NCBI GenBank assembly: GCA_019745415.1
Contig: JAIETF010000003.1
Coordinates: 1-64,000, forward strand
Length of the DNA: 64,000 nucleotides
Direction of reading: 5' to 3'
From: Candidatus Obscuribacterales bacterium
Lineage (GTDB): Bacteria; Cyanobacteriota; Vampirovibrionia; Obscuribacterales; Obscuribacteraceae
Made by a program: the position numbers and the translations under genes. Numbering within the stretch: position 1 is the first letter of the stretch; each line of letters begins with the position of its first letter. Of the stretch, positions 37,344 through 47,438 are shown piece by piece. The notes under the pieces are model-generated. The model saw nothing but the letters and a program-made list of their open reading frames with translations. It was not told where the DNA came from and did not search any database.

Positions 37344-38546
37344 CTAATCAAGGCCTTCCCGGCTGAGAATGACGCAATCGCCCTGGGCAGTACCCGAACA
37401 AATAGCGGCGGCGCCGAGTTTTGCGCCACGGGCTTCCATTGTGCGAGCCAGGCTAAGAAGTATGCGGGCGCCACTGGCACCAATCGGGTGACCGAGGGCG
37501 ATAGCGCCGCCGTTCACGTTTACTTTCTCAGGGTCGATACCGAGCATCTTGATAGACTTGAGCGCCACCGCTGCAAAAGCTTCGTTGATCTCCATCAGTT
37601 CCAAATCTTTCACAGACAGACCAGCTTTCTTCAATGCTTTCTCTGTGGCTAGAGCGGGCACTGTGGCTAAATAGGGAACATCTTGCCCGATGGAAGCATG
37701 GCTGACAATTTTTGCCAGAGGCTTGAGACCGAGTTCTTTGGCTTTACCGGCGCTCATAACGAGCAGCATGCAAGCACCGTCATTGACACCAGGGGCATTA
37801 CCGGCGGTGATAGAGCCTTTGTCATAGAAAACCGGCTTCAGCTTCGCCAGAGCTTCCATATTAGTATCGGCGCGGGGCGATTCATCGCGGTCGACTAACT
37901 TGGTCTGGCCTTTACCTGCCGGAATTTCCATTTTATAGATTTCTTTAGCGAAGGCGCCGCTCTCATGGGCTTCCACTGCTTTCTTGTGGCTGCGCACCGC
38001 CCACTGATCTTGCTCTTCTCTGGTGATGCCGAACTCTTCAGCAACTTTGGCGCCGTGTACAGCCATATGAACGCCGCTCACCGGGCATTCCAGGCCGTCC
38101 ACCAGCATAGCGTCTTGAAAGGCCACATGCCCCATACGCTTGCCGAAACGAGCCGAATTAGCTTCCACTATGTAAGGAGCCTGACTCATCGACTCCATGC
38201 CGCCGGCAAGAATAATATCGGCATCATTGGCTCTGATGCGCAGGTCGGCGAGAGTAACGGCGCGCATGCCTGAAGCACAAACTTTATTGACCGTGGTCGA
38301 TTCGGTGGTCTTAGGCAGACCAGCGGCAAGTAAGGCCTGGCGAGAGGGGACTTGACCACTGCCGGCTTGTATTACCTGCCCGACAATAACTTCATCGATT
38401 GTCTCAGGATTGACCTTGTTGCGTTCGACAATCTCTTTGATCAGAGGTGTAGCCAACTTGACGGCGCTCAGAGAAGCAAGCGAGCCACCCAACTTTCCAA
38501 AGGGTGTTCTCAAACCGTCGACGATTACAGTTACTCTATCTTCCAC
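37344..38546 (-). CDS. Acetyl-CoA C-acetyltransferase (thiolase)
   Basis: 400 residues, a degradative or biosynthetic thiolase II. The acyl-accepting Cys is in NKVCASGMRAV (Cys90), the His in IALGHPIGASG and the second Cys in CSGTAQGD, so the active site is complete. It condenses two acetyl-CoA or splits 3-oxoacyl-CoA. The GTG start has a GGGAGA site upstream. It is not next to the paaK operon but could complete its beta-oxidation. Symbols atoB, phaA and thlA are all used for such enzymes; the sequence does not choose between them. Confidence 0.93.
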   Translation of the reverse strand: MEDRVTVIVDGLRTPFGKLGGSLASLSAVKLATPLIKEIVERNKVNPETIDEVIVGQVIQAGSGQVPSRQALLAAGLPKTTESTTVNKVCASGMRAVTLADLRIRANDADIILAGGMESMSQAPYIVEANSARFGKRMGHVAFQDAMLVDGLECPVSGVHMAVHGAKVAEEFGITREEQDQWAVRSHKKAVEAHESGAFAKEIYKMEIPAGKGQTKLVDRDESPRADTNMEALAKLKPVFYDKGSITAGNAPGVNDGACMLLVMSAGKAKELGLKPLAKIVSHASIGQDVPYLATVPALATEKALKKAGLSVKDLELMEINEAFAAVALKSIKMLGIDPEKVNVNGGAIALGHPIGASGARILLSLARTMEARGAKLGAAAICSGTAQGDCVILSREGLD

Positions 38547-38707
38547 GTCAAATTCTCCCGAGCCAAAGCTAAGTTCTTAACACTCAAATGTTAGTCGCCC
38601 TAAGCGCCAAGGGGTGCAGATACTCATTTACTCTTAATAAGACCCGGCTATCTCTACTCTAGGTTTTAGTTTATTATTGGAAAGTAAGCTTGCTGCCGGG
38701 ACAACGA

Positions 38708-39526
38708 ATGTCAAGATCTCAAAACGACGACGAGCCCTATGCCCGTTCTTCAAGACGGCCGCCGCCGCGCCGCCCGGCAAATCGCAACCAATATCAAGAT
38801 GACGACGATCAAGACGATCAAGATGACGATGAAGAGGAAGACCATCTCGCCTCTTCAAGACAAAGAAATAGACCGCAAAGCGGAAATAGACCCACAAATA
38901 GAGCTGGAAACAGAAATAGGGCTTCCGCCTCAAGCCGCCAAAGCGGCAGCTTTCTAGACAAAATCAATCAATATATCGACCAAAAGCAGCAGGGCGCTGT
39001 GGTTGAACCAAGCCACATTGAGCCGGGCAAAAGACTAGTAGCACTTGGTATAGACGTTGGCGCCGCCTACGCGATTTCGCTAGTGGTTAGCTTCATTCCA
39101 ATGCAAACCTTTCTAAACAACCAGTTTGTCATTCCGCTGGTACTCTGCTTTAGAGACTTCTTTTATGGCGGCAGGGGCCTGGGCAAAAACCTTATGGGCT
39201 TGCGCGTGGTAAACATGGCTACCGGCGAAGGACCGACTCTGCAACAGGTGCTGGTGCGCAACCTAATATATCTAGGACCCCTCTTGCTTTTGCAAGTGAC
39301 TGAACGTATTTTGCATTTATTTGAGATTCACGTCAGCTTGACTACCGCCGTAGTGACAGTGAAAGAAGTCTTGAAAGCGGTTCTTTCATTTTACGTATTG
39401 GTAATAGTTCCGCTGGAAGCCTACCGCAGTTACGCCAGGGAAGATAGTATGAGACTTGGCGATGCCTTAGCAGGCACCTGCCTGGTCGAAGACGAAATGA
39501 ATTTCAGCGAAATACTGCCCAAATGA
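38708..39526 (+). CDS. RDD family membrane protein
   Basis: 272 residues from the ATG at 38708; a TTG at 38690 is an alternative. The first 90 residues are disordered and strongly charged, with an Asp/Glu run followed by Arg/Asn-rich sequence. The RDD domain follows, with GKRLVALGIDVGAAYAISLV (Arg and Asp present), RDFFYGGRGLGKNLMGLRVV, and three to four membrane helices. RDD proteins may act in ion or solute transport, with no settled function. It overlaps the next gene by four bases (ATGA) and is co-translated with it. Confidence 0.85.
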   Translation: MSRSQNDDEPYARSSRRPPPRRPANRNQYQDDDDQDDQDDDEEEDHLASSRQRNRPQSGNRPTNRAGNRNRASASSRQSGSFLDKINQYIDQKQQGAVVEPSHIEPGKRLVALGIDVGAAYAISLVVSFIPMQTFLNNQFVIPLVLCFRDFFYGGRGLGKNLMGLRVVNMATGEGPTLQQVLVRNLIYLGPLLLLQVTERILHLFEIHVSLTTAVVTVKEVLKAVLSFYVLVIVPLEAYRSYAREDSMRLGDALAGTCLVEDEMNFSEILPK

Positions 39527-41016
39527 CCCACAAAACAGCCTATATCTGGGGACCGGTTACTTCTTTCAACGGTGCCATCGCAGCAGCTCTTGTCATGAAG
39601 GGTTGGCATGTGCACTTTGCTTCTAAATCTTCGCTCAATATATTGAGTCTATCGCCTTTAGATTTGACAACCCAGGCTCGCAGCTTGCTCGACTTGGCTC
39701 TTGGCGGCAAAGAAAAAGCCCGCGCTTTTCAAGACCGCCTTAAGGTGGTGGAAGGCCCCGAAACAAAAAAGACCCCTGAAGGCAAAAATCAGAAGTACGA
39801 TGCCATCATATTCAGTGCCTTGCCGCCCAACTTCGATGAAGCCAGAGGGGCTCGTGCCCCTTGGACAGGCGGCGATCTGAAAGCCTTGACCCGCAGCCAT
39901 AAAGACACTCCTATTTTTATTGTCTCCTCTCTTTGGGGCGGTATTCAAAAAGATGGTGTAGTGCCGGAGGAACTTGAATTTGGCCGGCGCAAGCCCCAAA
40001 GCCAATGGGAGAACACCTGCCAGCAATACGAGCAGCGCCTTTTGGAAAGTCTCTCGGGCAATGAATCCGTTTGGTATATGGTGAGACTGCCGATGCTTTC
40101 CGGCGATACCAAAGACGGCAGTACCAGTCGCATAGCGGGCATTTATTCACTCTTGCGCGAACTAAAAGAACAAAACAATAAGCCCTTAAAAGGCAAAGGT
40201 CCGCTCAAACTAGCTTACAATCCCGATTCTACCCTCTGGTTCCTGCCAATCGATCATGCCGTCAATACTTTCCTGCGCCTGCTCGAAGACGAAAGTCGCC
40301 CCCGCATTTGCAATCTGGTATCAACCCAAGCCTCGCTAAACCGCGAATGGTTGAGCCATTTAGCAGCAGTTCTGCAGGCGGAAGAAATCGAAGCGAAAGA
40401 TCCTGATGACTTGAATCTGCCAAGCACTTTGCGCAAAATGCTGCTTGATGATGTGCAAGTAAAGACCCGCAATCTTTTTGAAGTAAGCGGACGCTATCAA
40501 CTATTGCCGGTGGTGGCCGACAAAGAATATTTGAGCAAACTGCTCGACTATGCCGAGTCTGTGCACTGGGGCGAGCCGCAAAGCCAGCCGCAAGAAACGA
40601 CGGTAGATTATTCTGAAAAGGTGGCGCGCTTTTATTTCGAAGAATTCGTACCGGAAAAACTCGCCCAAGGGGCATTGAAACATGCCAAGATCAATGGTCA
40701 CAAAATAGGCTTTAAGCTGAGAGCCTCAAGCTTTCCCGGTTGGTTGCTCAAGGTCAAACCAGATAGCGAAAACGAAGCGATTTTGACTGTGATCGACCCA
40801 GCCTTCGACAAACCCGATGTTTGTTTTCACTTCAGTGGAATGACCTTAGCCGGTCTCATTCAAAAGAAAATACATCTTTCAAGAGCCCTCCTCATGAAAG
40901 AAGTAACAGTAGAAGGCAATATGCTGCAGGTCTTTAAAATCGCCGGGCTGATAGAGAAGTTTCTCAAAGACTTCCCTCTGAGCAAAGAAGACCTGGTCAA
41001 AAGCCAGGTCGACTAA
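39523..41016 (+). CDS. SDR-like protein fused to an SCP2-like domain
   Basis: 497 residues. The N-terminal part (about 1-290) looks like an NAD-binding short-chain-dehydrogenase/epimerase fold: AYIWGPVTSFNGAIAAALVMKGW gives a degenerate Gly motif, and IIFSALPPN and FIVSSLWGG resemble core strands. The C-terminal 120 residues (WLLKVKP, LTVIDPAFDKPDVCFHFSG, VTVEGNMLQVFKI) resemble the sterol-carrier-protein 2 lipid-binding fold. Such a fusion would place a redox or epimerase enzyme beside a lipid-binding pocket. No catalytic YxxxK is obvious, so activity is uncertain. Confidence 0.6.
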   Translation: MTHKTAYIWGPVTSFNGAIAAALVMKGWHVHFASKSSLNILSLSPLDLTTQARSLLDLALGGKEKARAFQDRLKVVEGPETKKTPEGKNQKYDAIIFSALPPNFDEARGARAPWTGGDLKALTRSHKDTPIFIVSSLWGGIQKDGVVPEELEFGRRKPQSQWENTCQQYEQRLLESLSGNESVWYMVRLPMLSGDTKDGSTSRIAGIYSLLRELKEQNNKPLKGKGPLKLAYNPDSTLWFLPIDHAVNTFLRLLEDESRPRICNLVSTQASLNREWLSHLAAVLQAEEIEAKDPDDLNLPSTLRKMLLDDVQVKTRNLFEVSGRYQLLPVVADKEYLSKLLDYAESVHWGEPQSQPQETTVDYSEKVARFYFEEFVPEKLAQGALKHAKINGHKIGFKLRASSFPGWLLKVKPDSENEAILTVIDPAFDKPDVCFHFSGMTLAGLIQKKIHLSRALLMKEVTVEGNMLQVFKIAGLIEKFLKDFPLSKEDLVKSQVD

Positions 41017-41053
41017 GAAACCCCTGCTCTAATCTAAGCAAAAAATTGAGCCG

Positions 41054-41554
41054 CTAAGATTTAGCTGCGGCTTGCGACTTTACTGCCGAGATCAAGTTAG
41101 CCATTTCAATGGCTGCCACTGCTGCTTCGGCGCCCTTATTACCGGCTTTGGTGCCAGCTCTTTCGATGGCCTGTTCAATACTGTCTACGGTCAAAATTCC
41201 GTTTATGACAGGTATACCGGTCTCAAGAGCGACGCTTGATAAACCGGAGGAACTATGAGATGCGACGTAGTCGAAATGGGCGGTGGCACCGCGAATTACT
41301 GCACCAAGAGCAATAACGGCGTCATAGCGACCGCTCTGAGCCGCATGCTTGACCACGAGCGGTATTTCAAAGGCACCGGGGCACCACATAATTTCGACAG
41401 ATGAGAGATCGGCGCCATGTCTCTTGAGCGATTCGGTGGCGCCGGAGAGCAATTCCTTGGTGATGAAATCGTTGAAGCGGCTGACCACTACAGCAAACTT
41501 CAAACCGGTGGCAATCAATCTGCCCTCGATTACTTCGGGTTGACCCTTAGACAT
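41054..41554 (-). CDS. ribH: 6,7-dimethyl-8-ribityllumazine synthase
   Basis: 166 residues. The family pattern [49 protein letters not shown] and [18 protein letters not shown] is complete. The enzyme condenses dihydroxybutanone phosphate with the ribitylaminouracil to give lumazine, the precursor of riboflavin. It overlaps ribBA by 8 bases with a GGAG site inside the ribBA end. It is the last gene of the ribE-ribBA-ribH group. Confidence 0.96.
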   Translation of the reverse strand: MSKGQPEVIEGRLIATGLKFAVVVSRFNDFITKELLSGATESLKRHGADLSSVEIMWCPGAFEIPLVVKHAAQSGRYDAVIALGAVIRGATAHFDYVASHSSSGLSSVALETGIPVINGILTVDSIEQAIERAGTKAGNKGAEAAVAAIEMANLISAVKSQAAAKS

Positions 41555-42806
41555 TTAACTCTCCTTTTCTTGTCTTCTCTTTTGTCGCTTCACCAAGCTC
41601 AAGCCAGTGCCCCAGCTTCTCTTTCTTGGTGAGCAGATAGTTCATGTTGTGACTGTTGCAAGCAGGAGGCATCATCACCCTTCCAGTGACCTTCAAGCCA
41701 TAGCCTTCCAAGCCGACAATTTTTCTTGGATTATTGGTGACGATGCGCACCGAGGTCAAGCCCAAATCACAAAGAATCTGGGCGCCCACGCCATAGTCGC
41801 GCAAATCCGGCTTGAAGCCGAGGGCTTCGTTAGCCTGCACAGTATCTTTACCTGTTTCTTGCAGAGCATAGGCTTTGATTTTATTGAGAAGCCCAATGCC
41901 TCTGCCTTCCTGCCTCAAATAAACCAAGACGCCGGTTTCTTCTTTAGCAATGAGAGCCATTGCCGCCTCTAATTGGGGACCGCAATCACAGCGCAAGCTG
42001 GCAAAAACATCGCCGGTGAGGCACTCAGAGTGCACACGAATGACCACATCTTCTTTGCCATTCACATCACCCTTAACCACGGCCAGGTGCTCTTGTCCGT
42101 CCAGAGTGTTGCGATAAGCATAGAGCTTGAACTCACCATAAGCGGAAGGCAGTGTGCATTCTGCTTCTCTGACGACAAAACGCTCTTTGCCTAAGCGATA
42201 AGAAATAAGCTGGGCGATATTGATAAACTTGAGACCGTGCTTATCGGCGAATTCACGCAATTGCGGCACGCGCGACATGGTGCCGTCGCTGTTCATAATT
42301 TCGCAAATTACCCCGGCGCTTTTCAGACCGGCCATGCGAGCCATGTCGACAGCAGCCTCGGTATGACCGGCGCGCTGCAAGACACCGCCGGCTTTAGCCA
42401 CTAGGGGCGAAATATGCCCTGGTCGTCTAAGATCTTCCGGCTTAGACATTTCGTCGACACAAACTTTGATTGTGGTGGCACGGTCGAAGGCGCTGATGCC
42501 GGTAGTGACACCAAATCTGGTATCAGCATCGACAGTAATTGTAAAGGCTGTGCTCTGTGATTCGGTATTGCGCTCGACCATGAGGGGCAAATCTAGTTCT
42601 TTGGCTCTTTCCGCAGTAATCGACAAACATATCCAGCCCCTCGCCTCGGTGGCCATAAAGTTGATCTTCTCGGGGGTGATTAATTCGGCGGCGCAAATCA
42701 AGTCGCCTTCATTCTCGCGACCTTCATCATCACAGACCACTACAAACTTGCCAGCCTTAATATCGGCGATGGCATCTTCCACACTGTCGAATCTAACTTC
42801 GGACAT
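41547..42806 (-). CDS. ribBA: Bifunctional dihydroxybutanone-phosphate synthase / GTP cyclohydrolase II
   Basis: 419 residues from the ATG at 42806, chosen for the GGAGG site 5 bases upstream; an upstream start at 42845 is less likely. The RibB half has [11 protein letters not shown] (about 29-39), [14 protein letters not shown] and [14 protein letters not shown]. The RibA half has the zinc cysteines in [18 protein letters not shown] and the RQEGRGIGL motif. Both halves look active and give the two starting pieces of riboflavin. The fused form is common in cyanobacteria and plants. Confidence 0.96.
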   Translation of the reverse strand: MSEVRFDSVEDAIADIKAGKFVVVCDDEGRENEGDLICAAELITPEKINFMATEARGWICLSITAERAKELDLPLMVERNTESQSTAFTITVDADTRFGVTTGISAFDRATTIKVCVDEMSKPEDLRRPGHISPLVAKAGGVLQRAGHTEAAVDMARMAGLKSAGVICEIMNSDGTMSRVPQLREFADKHGLKFINIAQLISYRLGKERFVVREAECTLPSAYGEFKLYAYRNTLDGQEHLAVVKGDVNGKEDVVIRVHSECLTGDVFASLRCDCGPQLEAAMALIAKEETGVLVYLRQEGRGIGLLNKIKAYALQETGKDTVQANEALGFKPDLRDYGVGAQILCDLGLTSVRIVTNNPRKIVGLEGYGLKVTGRVMMPPACNSHNMNYLLTKKEKLGHWLELGEATKEKTRKGELNV

Positions 42807-42911
42807 GCTAGCCTCCGGTTTGACGTCGCATATGTCAAGCGACACCTAAAGCATAGCCCCCATGGACCTTTATAGGACCAAAATTATGCGATTCTTTATT
42901 ATGCATTCTTT

Positions 42912-43538
42912 TTAATTAAGCTGGGTGAGCCTAATCACATAACGGGCAATGATGTCGGTTTCAAGATTGACGCGGCTGCCCACTTTCAATTCACCAAGGG
43001 TTGTAACCGCCAAGGTATGGGGAATAAGCGCCACTGTGAAAGTAAACTCATCATTAGCTTGGCTTGGGGTGGAGCAGGAAGCCACAGTGAGCGATACACC
43101 TTCCACCGCCACCGAACCCTTCTCGACGAAATAGGGAGCGAAGGCCCGGTCCGCCTTAAACGTAATTTCCCAAGAAAAGCCATCTTCCTTAATGGAAGCC
43201 ACTTCTCCGACTGTATCGATATGACCGGTGACGATATGCCCGCCCAGTCTATCGCTCACTTTCAAAGCTTTCTCTAGATTGACCTTACAGCCGACTTTAA
43301 GTTCACCCAGGCGGGTGCGCCGCAAGGTCTCATTGATTGCCTCGGCGGCAAACCATCTGCCCGCGTCGGAGTCGACGGCAAAGTCAGTGACTGTCAAACA
43401 AGTGCCCGATACCGAAATAGACTCACCGAGCTTGGCATCGCTCAAAATTCCTTGAGCACCTATCTTGAGGCGGCGCCCTTCGCCTGTGTCCTCCACAGCA
43501 AGCACTACTCCAACTTCTTCAACGATTCCTGAAAACAC
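42912..43538 (-). CDS. ribE: Riboflavin synthase, alpha-chain type
   Basis: 208 residues with the starting motif MFSGIVEEVG and two lumazine-binding half-domains. The first ends in VNLEKALKVSDRLGGHIVTGHIDT (shown in part) and the second in RVNLETDIIARYV, the duplicated pattern of the trimeric enzyme. It dismutates two lumazine molecules to riboflavin. The promoter region in 43539-43586 shows no FMN riboswitch, and ribD is not in the window. Confidence 0.95.
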   Translation of the reverse strand: MFSGIVEEVGVVLAVEDTGEGRRLKIGAQGILSDAKLGESISVSGTCLTVTDFAVDSDAGRWFAAEAINETLRRTRLGELKVGCKVNLEKALKVSDRLGGHIVTGHIDTVGEVASIKEDGFSWEITFKADRAFAPYFVEKGSVAVEGVSLTVASCSTPSQANDEFTFTVALIPHTLAVTTLGELKVGSRVNLETDIIARYVIRLTQLN

Positions 43539-43586
43539 TGCTCTTACTCTCGCTCTACTAAAGTCATTCCAACAGATGCGACTAAT

Positions 43587-44138
43587 TTAAGGCTGGACCG
43601 GCGTCTCGTCGTGAAAGTCGGCGATCAAAAAAGCCTTCGTTTCAGCATGCTGACCGATCAGATAGCGAAAACGAAAGTTAGTCTCCCCGGTGTCTTGCGA
43701 TGAGTGAAGGGCACAAACCCCTTGCACTTCCACCGGAATCATACCGCGATTGTCTGGATCGCCTATGGTCACCTTGTCTACACGCACTGCACAAACTTGC
43801 TTGCGCTCGCTCATATCGCGAATCAGACCGATAAGCTCGCTATTTGTCCCCGGCACTTCTTTGCGCTGGGCCATGTTGGCAAAGAGGTTTGGAGCCAGCT
43901 CCTTACGCAATTCCATAACATTCTTTTCGCAGTTGATATAACTTGTATCGAGCAGATGGTTGGTTACATCTCTAACAAAGGCTTCGATAGTCTGTTTGGT
44001 CTCGCTTGAAACTTTGTTTCCCTTGGGCATGGTCAAAAACAAAAAACCATTGATGATCACGCTCACACCCAAAAGAATGTGCACGCCATAGGCTCTTATC
44101 AATTGTTCCGGACCAATTTTTTGAACTTTCCAATACAT
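43587..44138 (-). CDS. VirB8/TraE-like bitopic membrane protein
   Basis: 183 residues from the ATG at 44138, chosen for GGAGG about 10 bases upstream; it opens just after the stop of the previous gene. One N-terminal helix (about 15-37) is followed by a periplasmic domain. That domain has an opening helix (TIEAFVRDVTNHLLDT), conserved-looking Cys residues and a beta-sheet with IPVEVQGVCAL and NFRFRYLIG, matching the NTF2-like fold of VirB8/TraE, an assembly factor of type IV secretion. The evidence is topology and position next to VirB4-like and VirB3-like genes, not a signature motif. Confidence 0.65.
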   Translation of the reverse strand: MYWKVQKIGPEQLIRAYGVHILLGVSVIINGFLFLTMPKGNKVSSETKQTIEAFVRDVTNHLLDTSYINCEKNVMELRKELAPNLFANMAQRKEVPGTNSELIGLIRDMSERKQVCAVRVDKVTIGDPDNRGMIPVEVQGVCALHSSQDTGETNFRFRYLIGQHAETKAFLIADFHDETPVQP

Positions 44139-44140
44139 GG

Positions 44141-44488
44141 TTAGAGAGCCTCCATTGTGCCCAGCATCCAATTATTATGCGAGCGATACATCTTTAGTAT
44201 AGCTTTGCAATCAGATGTCGACGACTGACCTTGCTTGGTTATCTTCTGAACGCCTTCCACCATAACTTCGGCATCATTATCTTGTGATTTCATCACTTTG
44301 GCCTTAGTGATTTCGCAGCTGCTGCTCACATCGGCGCCATCCCAACTCCAGGTAAACATATCGGCGGCGGCCAACTTGGCCATTTCTTCGAGGCGCGCTT
44401 GATGAACATATTTGAGGGCGAAAAATATACAAACAAAAAGAGCGCAAAAACCAACGAACCACTTGCCCGGTGTGAAAATCTTTTCCAT
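44141..44488 (-). CDS. Small bitopic protein between VirB4- and VirB8-like genes
   Basis: 115 residues from the ATG at 44488; a TTG three bases earlier is possible. One helix near the start (about 11-27) is followed by a short soluble domain with two or three Cys residues and strands AEVMVEGVQKI and WMLGTMEAL. It resembles the C-terminal strands of the VirB8/NTF2-like domain in style and may be a partner or relic of it. Gene spacing of 3 and 20 bases on either side shows it belongs to the operon. No family name can be given. Confidence 0.65.
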   Translation of the reverse strand: MEKIFTPGKWFVGFCALFVCIFFALKYVHQARLEEMAKLAAADMFTWSWDGADVSSSCEITKAKVMKSQDNDAEVMVEGVQKITKQGQSSTSDCKAILKMYRSHNNWMLGTMEAL

Positions 44489-44508
44489 CAAGACCTAGTC
44501 CTCAAGCT

Positions 44509-47409
44509 CTAGCCCTCATGCTGCAGACCGAGATAATAGACGGCTTGACGGCAAGCATCGGTATGCGAAAGCTTGGGATTGCGCCGTCTTACGTCTTCGA
44601 TCATCTGCAAACGCCGCGGAATATCGCGTATCGGTTCGGATGTACAGATCCAGTAGTCCATCGGGCTGGGCACCAATCGAATCGTGCCGTGCACTGCCCC
44701 TACAATCAGCAAACATTGGCTGTCTCTGCGCTTTTCTTCGTCTCGGCTGAACTGCTCAATAGCTGCTGTTTCGGCATCGGTTAGACGCAATGTATCTTTG
44801 AGCATGCGTAAGTCGCTGGGATCTTGTCTGAGCAAAATCTTCATGTGCGAGTTTTTCACGACCGAATCGGCTTGCTCTGCTTGCCTGAAGAAGTCTTTCA
44901 ACTGCTGAGTAATACTGACGAGCATCATACCGTAGTGACGGGCTCGTCTCGAAAGGTCATCGAGCAATCTTGCCCCGGCTTTAAATCTCATCAAAGTGGC
45001 AGCCTCGTCTATGACCGCGGCAAAGCGCTGTCCACGTGCTTTAGAATCGGCAGCCTTACGCCTTATAAATTCAGCCAAGATGAAAACGGCTATACGTTCA
45101 AGACGAGGTTCGTTTACTTCTCTGGTATCAAATACGATGAATAGTTTTTCGGTCTCAATATTGGTAAGACCGTCCACCAGACCGCCAAAAGCGCCAGTTC
45201 TGGTAAAGAGTGAAAGACCTCGGGCAAACTGTTGCAAGCGATCCCTCTGCAAAGGATCAACTTCGTTGGCGGCAGCCTGAGCTGTTACCTGCGCCAAGTC
45301 GGTCATAGTCGGTACTTGGTTGCGGAAACTGGCTTCCATGTAGGCTAGACGGATGAGACCATCAAGCAAAGACTTCTCTTCTACAGAGAGTTCTTCGCGA
45401 CCTTCCGGGGCAAGCATCAAGTCTAGAAGAGAAAGCAGAGTTGAAACTTTGTCGGCGGAAGGCTCACCCATCTTGTCTTCAGGACCAAGATCAAACGGGT
45501 TCAAGACATAGCCGCTGGAAGGACCCAGATCGACATATGCACAAAGTTCGGGACCGAGCAATTCGGTGATAAAACGATAAGCACCGAATTTGTCTACTGT
45601 TTTATCAATGAGCACAAAGCGCGTGCCGAGAGGCAAAAGCCTGAGCATCATCATTGAAACGGCAAAAGATTTACCAGCCCCGGTGGTTCCCACTACGAAC
45701 ATGTTGTTAGCGTCTTTGCCCTGCCCTCTAAAAAATGGATTGAGCAGAACCGGTTCGCGCGAGGCAAGAGCGAAGCCGAAAGGCACACCATCGGGAGTAC
45801 CACAAGAGGCAGTAAAGAACGGCCACATCGTACCGACGATAGGTGACATAACACGATGAACGACGGCCATTTTGTCAACGCCGACAGCCAAGGTAGACTG
45901 CCAGAGGTCAAGCTGCAACATCTGTCCGCGGTCCATTTGAGCACCGCGGTTTTTGAAGACACGCCTGATTTCATCCATATTCTGAGCGAGATGCTCTGGA
46001 CTATCGCTTGCCGTTGAGAGATAGAGCGATACATCAAAAGCCTTGTTGGAACTGCGCAAGAACTCTTGAATAGCTTGAGCAGCCGACCGAGTCGATTCGA
46101 TACCTTCTAAGTCGGGGGTGGCCAACTGTGTGGAAGTAACGTGACCCATGCGGTATTTAAGTTTGAGTTCTTTCCTGACCCGGTCTTGGTCGCATTGATG
46201 AATAAAAAGCGAGAGGGTGTATTCAGTCGAAATAGTAAGCAAGTCGACAAGCCATCCCATCCAAGTTTCATGGGGAGTGGCGAACATATACTGGGTACCG
46301 ATGTATTTACCGTCCAACCAAACATATTCATCGGTGACCTTCATAGCCGAACCAGCTAGGGTTGAAGCTTCCGACATATTTGAGCGCGAAGGCGGCGCTT
46401 CGGGATCTTTTTGATAAAGTGATGGGTTGAGATCAGAATAGATCAAATTGCGCACTTCTTTGCGCGTCAAGACTTGCGGTCTCAAGTTTGATGTGCGTAA
46501 CTGCTCCACAGCCGTCTTCTTGAGACGATTCAATATCTCAAGATACTCTTCGTGCTTCTGAATTGAACGTCTGCCGCTCCAGCTCTTTCCGGTTTTGCAA
46601 TCGGGCGGATGATAACTGATCACTACATAAAAATCGCGTTGCGGCACGAAAGTTACGTCTTGTACCTTACGAAACCATTTGTCGGTATAGTCGGCATACC
46701 ACTTGAGATAGTCGTTGTCGGTCTTGAGCAAGATTTGATAACGCGACAGATATTCATCTACTGAAAGGTTGCGGCTTTTGATGATAATCTGAATGTCAGA
46801 CTCGCAAGAATTAGCAAAGTTGGCAAAAGTACGAGCCATAGTCTCGCGCTCGGCTTCGTCGAAGAGTAGAGCGTTAATGCCTTTACAAGAAATATATTTG
46901 CGAAAACTTCCGTCTGATAAAACAACTAGACCTTCTTCTTCGTCTTCACCCGGAATGGAATGAATAAAGCAAACGTCTTGCCAACTGCTGGCGCCTCTCT
47001 TGTCTGCGGTGGGACCATCATCGGAATGGGTATCGCTTTCTTCTTCGCCGAAGGGAAGCATCTCCCTTAGTTTTTCTGGCAGTCCGTTGTAGAAGCCGGC
47101 AATAATATTTTGGAAAGATGAATGAGGAGTGGTTGGTAACCGTTTACCACTGACAGATGGCGTGGCTAAACCGTAACTCTCATCATCGTCTTCGTCCTCA
47201 AAATCGTCTTCGTCATCTTCATCATAACGACCTCGACCAGGAGGCTTGCCTCTGGAACCACCAGACCCGCCGGAGCCCCCACGACCACCGGAGCCTCTAC
47301 CGCCAGAACTTCTGCCACCAGAACTTCTGCCGCCCGAATTAGAACCAGCAGAAGGACCCCGTCCTCCCGTTCCTCGTAATGCTGAATACTGGCTGTCGCT
47401 TCTTACCAT
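44509..47409 (-). CDS. virB4: VirB4/TraC-family type IV secretion ATPase
   Basis: 966 residues. After a disordered N-terminus with SGGR repeats (about 24-55) and an acidic run (about 62-76), the VirB4 N-terminal domain leads to the RecA-like ATPase. Walker A VGTTGAGKS is near 573-581 and Walker B FAAVIDEA near 795-802, followed by RHYGMMLVSITQQ and the DTLRLTDAE C-terminal segment. VirB4 ATPases power assembly and substrate transfer in every type IV secretion system and are its best marker. No conjugative relaxase or coupling protein is nearby, so the substrate may be protein rather than DNA. Gene symbol is by family only. Confidence 0.92.
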   Translation of the reverse strand: MVRSDSQYSALRGTGGRGPSAGSNSGGRSSGGRSSGGRGSGGRGGSGGSGGSRGKPPGRGRYDEDDEDDFEDEDDDESYGLATPSVSGKRLPTTPHSSFQNIIAGFYNGLPEKLREMLPFGEEESDTHSDDGPTADKRGASSWQDVCFIHSIPGEDEEEGLVVLSDGSFRKYISCKGINALLFDEAERETMARTFANFANSCESDIQIIIKSRNLSVDEYLSRYQILLKTDNDYLKWYADYTDKWFRKVQDVTFVPQRDFYVVISYHPPDCKTGKSWSGRRSIQKHEEYLEILNRLKKTAVEQLRTSNLRPQVLTRKEVRNLIYSDLNPSLYQKDPEAPPSRSNMSEASTLAGSAMKVTDEYVWLDGKYIGTQYMFATPHETWMGWLVDLLTISTEYTLSLFIHQCDQDRVRKELKLKYRMGHVTSTQLATPDLEGIESTRSAAQAIQEFLRSSNKAFDVSLYLSTASDSPEHLAQNMDEIRRVFKNRGAQMDRGQMLQLDLWQSTLAVGVDKMAVVHRVMSPIVGTMWPFFTASCGTPDGVPFGFALASREPVLLNPFFRGQGKDANNMFVVGTTGAGKSFAVSMMMLRLLPLGTRFVLIDKTVDKFGAYRFITELLGPELCAYVDLGPSSGYVLNPFDLGPEDKMGEPSADKVSTLLSLLDLMLAPEGREELSVEEKSLLDGLIRLAYMEASFRNQVPTMTDLAQVTAQAAANEVDPLQRDRLQQFARGLSLFTRTGAFGGLVDGLTNIETEKLFIVFDTREVNEPRLERIAVFILAEFIRRKAADSKARGQRFAAVIDEAATLMRFKAGARLLDDLSRRARHYGMMLVSITQQLKDFFRQAEQADSVVKNSHMKILLRQDPSDLRMLKDTLRLTDAETAAIEQFSRDEEKRRDSQCLLIVGAVHGTIRLVPSPMDYWICTSEPIRDIPRRLQMIEDVRRRNPKLSHTDACRQAVYYLGLQHEG

Positions 47410-47438
47410 AAATTAAGTTTACAACGGAAGAGGGCTAA

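Noticed and set aside
43539-43586. FMN riboswitch before ribE
   Set aside because: The gap is only 48 bases, far too short for the RFN element, and none of its conserved segments is visible.
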